Origin: Bacillota bacterium
GTDB lineage: Bacteria > Bacillota > Clostridia > Lachnospirales > CAG-274
Direction: 5' to 3'
NCBI GenBank assembly: GCA_017627115.1
Contig: JAGAHK010000245.1
Coordinates: 1-5,710 of the forward strand
Length of the DNA: 5,710 bases
Shown here piece by piece: positions 2,806 through 5,710 of the stretch. Positions within the stretch are counted from its first letter, which is position 1; every line of letters starts with the position of its first letter. A program made the translations under genes and the position numbers. The notes under the pieces were generated by a model. The model saw only the letters and a list, made by a program, of their open reading frames with translations, was not told the origin of the DNA and did no database searches.

Positions 2806-5553
2806 ATGAAAACTACCAAAAAACTACGAAGTATTATAGGTATTATGCTTTGTATAGCGCTTATTGCGGGGCTTTTGCCCGTAAATGCGTTTGCGGCGGA
2901 CGAAAAGATCGGCAATCTTCTTTTTACAATGGATATGCCCGTTGAGGGCGAAAAACCGAGTTTTACCGCAAAAACAGATGAAACCTCCTACTACCTTGTC
3001 ACTTCTTACAATGCGAACCATTTTATAAACGGCGTTTGCTGGTATAACGAGGATGATGACGAATATCTCACGAAAGACAGCGTTTTTGCCAAAGGCAAGT
3101 CTTACCGCTATACACTGCGCGTGCGTGCGGCAAAGGGTTATGATTTTATTTACGAACGCTGGCAGAATACTGTCGCTGCAATGTGGGGGAGCGTCGCATA
3201 TGTTAACGGCAGGAACTGTTCCCTGAATTTTGCGGCAGAAGGCTCGAACGACGTAATTATAGAGGGCTGTTACACTATCCCGACCACACTGAGCAGTGCA
3301 AGGCTCACCATCAATACACCATTGCCCGGCAGAAATCCGTCCTATACGATGGAAGACCATTTTGCCATACAAAAGACATCTATGGGATGGTATGATGTAT
3401 CCGCAGGCAAGTGGCTTGATCACGATTCCGTTTTTGAAGCGGGCAAGGGCTACGAGGTCGAAATGAAACTGAGTACAAAGCACGGCTACGCTTTCAACGC
3501 AAAGGAAGCCATGCTCGGAATAAGTATAAACGGCACTGCGGCAAATGTTAAAAGTGTCGGCGGTGTTGCCGAAAATGTTATGCTTGGCGACAGTGCGGTG
3601 GTAAGGGCATATTTCGACTGCCCCAAAGAGGTAACAAATGTGGATATAACCATCCCCAAACCCGCAGCAGGCAACAGCAGCGCCGCATATGCGACCGATA
3701 TTGTTACAAATTTCGGCTACAACAGCAATTTTTACAGCAGTTCAAAGGAACCGCCCGTATCATTCCATAAAGAAGCGACCTGGTACAAGGACGGCAAAAA
3801 AATGGCGACAGGCGAAGCCTTTGAGTACGGACACAGCTATTCCGTGAATATATGGGTAAAATCGGGCGAGGGCTACTGCCTTGCGGCGGAGGACAACAAA
3901 TTCACGCTTGGCGTTACCATAAACGGCGACAGCGTTGAACCTACATACGCATACGACCTCACAAGCACCAAGGTAATGTCGATAACAAAGGATTTCGGCA
4001 CTCTCAACGACCCCTATATCACAGAAGTGGATATAAGCGGCGTGGTCGCACCCGTAACGGGATACCACCCATCATACAGGGTAAACGCAGGCAAGGGAAA
4101 CTATACTATAAACACATCAAAAGACGATAATGTCTACATCCGAAACGGTATTTTATGGTGTGAAGAATCGGGTCCCAATCTCGAAATGGACGACAATTTC
4201 CTTGCAGGCAAAAATTACGAGGTGCAGATCTACCTCACACCCAATGACGGCTACCAATTTGCAAATAAGGTCAAAGCCACTGTAAACGGCTGTACGGCAG
4301 ATGCAAGCTGGCTTGGCAAAAACGGCGGCTACATTTCTTATGTATTCAGCGCCACATCGGGCACAAACATAAGCAAAGCTTCACTCGATATTGTTGAACC
4401 CGTACTCGGCGAGATATCGGCAATGAATATAACAAGCAATGACGGCGGAAACTACACCATAAGAAACGGCTCTATCCACGATGATACGGCAGACAAATAT
4501 ATGGTAGAGGGCAGATATGCCTATGAGCAGGGTCACACCTATACAATGAGTTTCTACCTTGAAACAAAAAGCGGCGAAAACGGCTATGACTCGACCTTCG
4601 ACAGCAATATCGCAGTTGAGGTAAACGGCAATGAAGCAAAAATCGAAAGTGTGGACTATAACCTTGTTTATGCAAGCTATACTTTCGAGCCCTGCTGTGT
4701 GGACGATATAAAGATAAGCGGTCTGACAGCGGCGGAAGACGGCGGCAAGCCTTATTACAGAGCTGTTGTTGAACCTGTGGGCGTTGTGCTTGACAATACG
4801 CAGGATAACGAATATTTCAAAAACGGCATCGCCTGGTATGACAGCACCGCAAATGAATATTTAACGGCTGACGACAGCTTTATCGGCGGTCACAGCTACC
4901 TGCTTTGCATCAACCTTAAAACAGCGGACGGCAGCGAGTCGTTCAGCCCGAAAGGCGTTAATGTAAGGACAGACCTTGACGAAGCTTACACCGCAAGTGC
5001 GGATCCGGACGGCAGCACGGCATATGTGATAATACCTATGAACGATCTGCCGATAAAGAATATCATACTTGAGGTAGAAAAACCCGAAGTTTTGGGAAAA
5101 CCCGATCTCGACCCGACTGTAACAGGCAGCGGATACTATGTCAGCGATGTAAAGTGGTTTGATGTAAACACAAGCCGTGAACTCGGTGAAAACGATACTT
5201 TCGAGCGAAACGGCAGCTACAGAGCGGATATTTACCTTACCGCAAACACGAAGTTTGCCGACAATGCACAGGCAAGAGCAGACGGTGCGGACCGTTTACT
5301 TCTTTCGGGCAGCGGAAATTCGGTGATAGTTGAATGTTACTATGATAACGTAGGATCTTTCCTGCCGGGTGATGTAACGGGCGATAAAACGATCGCAGAC
5401 GATGATGCAGCGGAAACAATGAAGTTTATAACGGGCTCCGACAGACCCGAATATGACCAAATGATCGCCGCAGACTATAACGATGACGGTGAAGTGGATA
5501 TGAGAGATGTTGCACTTATAACACAGAATATCTCATCGGGTACCGCAGGCTGA
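2806..5553 (+). CDS. Secreted seven-repeat protein with C-terminal type I dockerin
   Basis: A 915-residue exported, acidic protein. Its ATG has AGAGGG (2794-2799) six bases upstream. Residues 1-30 are a signal peptide: K2/K5/K6/R8, a hydrophobic core to about 25, and cleavage after A-F-A30. Seven divergent repeats follow (about 35-161, 162-275, 276-404, 405-521, 522-634, 635-749, 750-852). Each has an N-terminal strand like V-x-I-x-x-P, then N-G-x-x-W-Y, D-x-x-F-x-x-G-x-x-Y, an alternating hydrophobic strand, G-Y-x-F and often V-N-G, as in a beta-sandwich or adhesion module. Residues 853-911 are a dockerin with two Ca-binding loops (D856-D867, D890-D901). No glycoside hydrolase, peptidase or known carbohydrate-binding signature, LPXTG or C-terminal membrane anchor is seen. 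Inferred role: a cohesin-bound, non-catalytic component of a cellulosome-like complex or of the cell surface, perhaps binding polysaccharide or protein. Eleven cysteines in the mature chain are unusual for a secreted Firmicute protein. It has its own promoter and no operon partner. Confidence 0.93.
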   Translation: MKTTKKLRSIIGIMLCIALIAGLLPVNAFAADEKIGNLLFTMDMPVEGEKPSFTAKTDETSYYLVTSYNANHFINGVCWYNEDDDEYLTKDSVFAKGKSYRYTLRVRAAKGYDFIYERWQNTVAAMWGSVAYVNGRNCSLNFAAEGSNDVIIEGCYTIPTTLSSARLTINTPLPGRNPSYTMEDHFAIQKTSMGWYDVSAGKWLDHDSVFEAGKGYEVEMKLSTKHGYAFNAKEAMLGISINGTAANVKSVGGVAENVMLGDSAVVRAYFDCPKEVTNVDITIPKPAAGNSSAAYATDIVTNFGYNSNFYSSSKEPPVSFHKEATWYKDGKKMATGEAFEYGHSYSVNIWVKSGEGYCLAAEDNKFTLGVTINGDSVEPTYAYDLTSTKVMSITKDFGTLNDPYITEVDISGVVAPVTGYHPSYRVNAGKGNYTINTSKDDNVYIRNGILWCEESGPNLEMDDNFLAGKNYEVQIYLTPNDGYQFANKVKATVNGCTADASWLGKNGGYISYVFSATSGTNISKASLDIVEPVLGEISAMNITSNDGGNYTIRNGSIHDDTADKYMVEGRYAYEQGHTYTMSFYLETKSGENGYDSTFDSNIAVEVNGNEAKIESVDYNLVYASYTFEPCCVDDIKISGLTAAEDGGKPYYRAVVEPVGVVLDNTQDNEYFKNGIAWYDSTANEYLTADDSFIGGHSYLLCINLKTADGSESFSPKGVNVRTDLDEAYTASADPDGSTAYVIIPMNDLPIKNIILEVEKPEVLGKPDLDPTVTGSGYYVSDVKWFDVNTSRELGENDTFERNGSYRADIYLTANTKFADNAQARADGADRLLLSGSGNSVIVECYYDNVGSFLPGDVTGDKTIADDDAAETMKFITGSDRPEYDQMIAADYNDDGEVDMRDVALITQNISSGTAG
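2908..5361 (+). repeat. Seven tandem protein repeats within the dockerin protein
   Basis: The repeats are conserved as protein but not as DNA, so they are old duplications. The core Trp is W79, W195, W326, W451, (H558), W677 and W784. The D/E-x-x-F-x-x-G-x-x-Y segment recurs as DSVFAKGKSY, DSVFEAGKGY, GEAFEYGHSY, DDNFLAGKNY, GRYAYEQGHTY, DDSFIGGHSY and NDTFERNGSY. Repeats 1, 4, 5 and 6 share N-G before the Trp position. Repeat 5 lacks the Trp. Similar 'WYD...DDTFEAGK.Y' modules occur in many Clostridia surface proteins. I do not know a named function. Confidence 0.85.
5362..5538 (+). other. Type I dockerin domain (residues 853-911)
   Basis: Two F-hand loops with Ca-binding positions 1, 3, 5 and 12 filled: D856/T858/D860/D867 and D890/N892/D894/D901. 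Each is followed by a helix (AAETMKFITG and VALITQNISSG). Loop 2 is canonical (D-Y-N-D-D-G-E-V-D-M-R-D). Loop 1 has T for N at position 3 and K for G at position 6. The cohesin-recognition positions 10-11 are D865-D866 in loop 1 and M899-R900 in loop 2, so the two halves are not equivalent. The partner cohesin is not in the window. Confidence 0.92.
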
Positions 5554-5586
5554 ATAATAAAAGGGGTGTCGCATTAAGCTCCACCC
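5554..5586 (-). terminator. Possible minus-strand terminator just after the dockerin gene
   Basis: GGGTG (5564-5568) and CACCC (5582-5586) form a 5-bp stem, with an inner GC/GC pair (5571-5572, 5578-5579) across a two-by-two internal loop. Read on the minus strand the stem is followed by TTTTATTAT (5562-5554), as expected for a convergent gene beyond the right edge. On the plus strand no T-run follows. The stem is short. Confidence 0.35.
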
Positions 5587-5588
5587 TC

Positions 5589-5612
5589 TGGCAAAAAACA
5601 GGTTTTTTGCCA
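5589..5612 (+). terminator. Perfect hairpin TGGCAAAAAA/TTTTTTGCCA after the dockerin gene
   Basis: Ten perfect base pairs around the loop CAGG, 35 bases after the stop codon. The T-run lies inside the 3' arm rather than after it, so this is not a textbook terminator, but it is the best candidate 3' end for the dockerin transcript. It also folds the same way on the minus strand. Confidence 0.45.
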
Positions 5613-5616
5613 ATTA

Positions 5617-5681
5617 GCAGACTTGTCTGCGTGCATCAAAGATACACTTGCAAGTCTGTAGAGTATGCAGACTTCGTCTGC
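5617..5681. repeat. Cluster of GCAGAC/GTCTGC palindromes and small hairpins
   Basis: GCAGAC-TT-GTCTGC (5617-5630) and GCAGAC-TTC-GTCTGC (5667-5681) are near-identical palindromes. Between them lie the hairpin GTGCATC-AAA-GATACAC (5631-5647, one mismatch) and the palindrome ACTTGCAAGT (5646-5655). CAGACTTG (5618-5625) can also pair with CAAGTCTG (5651-5658), so alternative folds exist. This density suggests a REP-like repetitive intergenic element. The remaining bases to 5710 hold no supported feature. Confidence 0.6.
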
Positions 5682-5710
5682 TCCTCGGCGAAAACGCGGT
5701 ATAGCGGCAG

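Noticed and set aside
2824..3483. 219-codon minus-strand frame and other minus frames inside the dockerin gene
   Set aside because: They are antisense shadows of the secreted protein, whose signal peptide, repeats and dockerin are unmistakable.
5589..5681. CRISPR array or integron attC site
   Set aside because: The repeats are short palindromes with unequal spacing and no spacer-repeat periodicity, and no attC-type R/L box arrangement is seen.

Overview
The window looks like a chromosomal stretch from an anaerobic Gram-positive Firmicute, most likely a gut or rumen Clostridia of the Ruminococcus/Oscillospiraceae type. The reasons are an AT-rich background, sigma-A promoters with N17 spacers, AGAGG-type ribosome binding sites, a Tn916/ICE-type tyrosine recombinase tail, and a large secreted protein ending in a type I dockerin, the plug module of cellulosome-like assemblies. 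The genus is an inference.

Left part (1-760): a decayed mobile-element edge. A minus-strand gene runs off the left end with a good RBS and a terminator-like hairpin in its leader. Facing right is a near-consensus promoter with no intact gene behind it, then the last ~70 codons of a tyrosine recombinase that has lost its catalytic-arginine box, apparently by a one-base insertion. The recombinase stop lies inside a set of phased TGACA direct repeats, a 16-bp palindrome and a G+C-rich inverted repeat, which may be the old attachment-site arm.

Middle (845-2514): a complete tRNA-Leu(CAG) with its own promoter and terminator, then a second strong hairpin between convergent units, then a minus-strand AAA+ ATPase of the AAA_14/DUF4143 family. 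Its promoter shows that translation starts at the ATG at 2448, not at the longer in-frame TTG at 2481. The interval 2449-2805 holds that promoter, a 12-bp palindrome, and the rightward promoter and leader of the next gene.

Right part (2806-5553): one gene for a 915-residue exported protein with a signal peptide, seven divergent ~100-130-residue repeats sharing a Trp-...-Asp-x-Phe-x-x-Gly-...-Tyr core, and a C-terminal dockerin. No catalytic domain is visible and there is no cell-wall sorting signal, so attachment through a cohesin is the expected route to a complex or the cell surface. This is the least explained gene in the window.

Tail (5554-5710): an almost continuous run of small hairpins, including two GCAGAC/GTCTGC palindromes, that looks like a repetitive intergenic element. 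The genes do not form one pathway: the tRNA, ATPase and dockerin protein each have their own promoter, and there is no operon.
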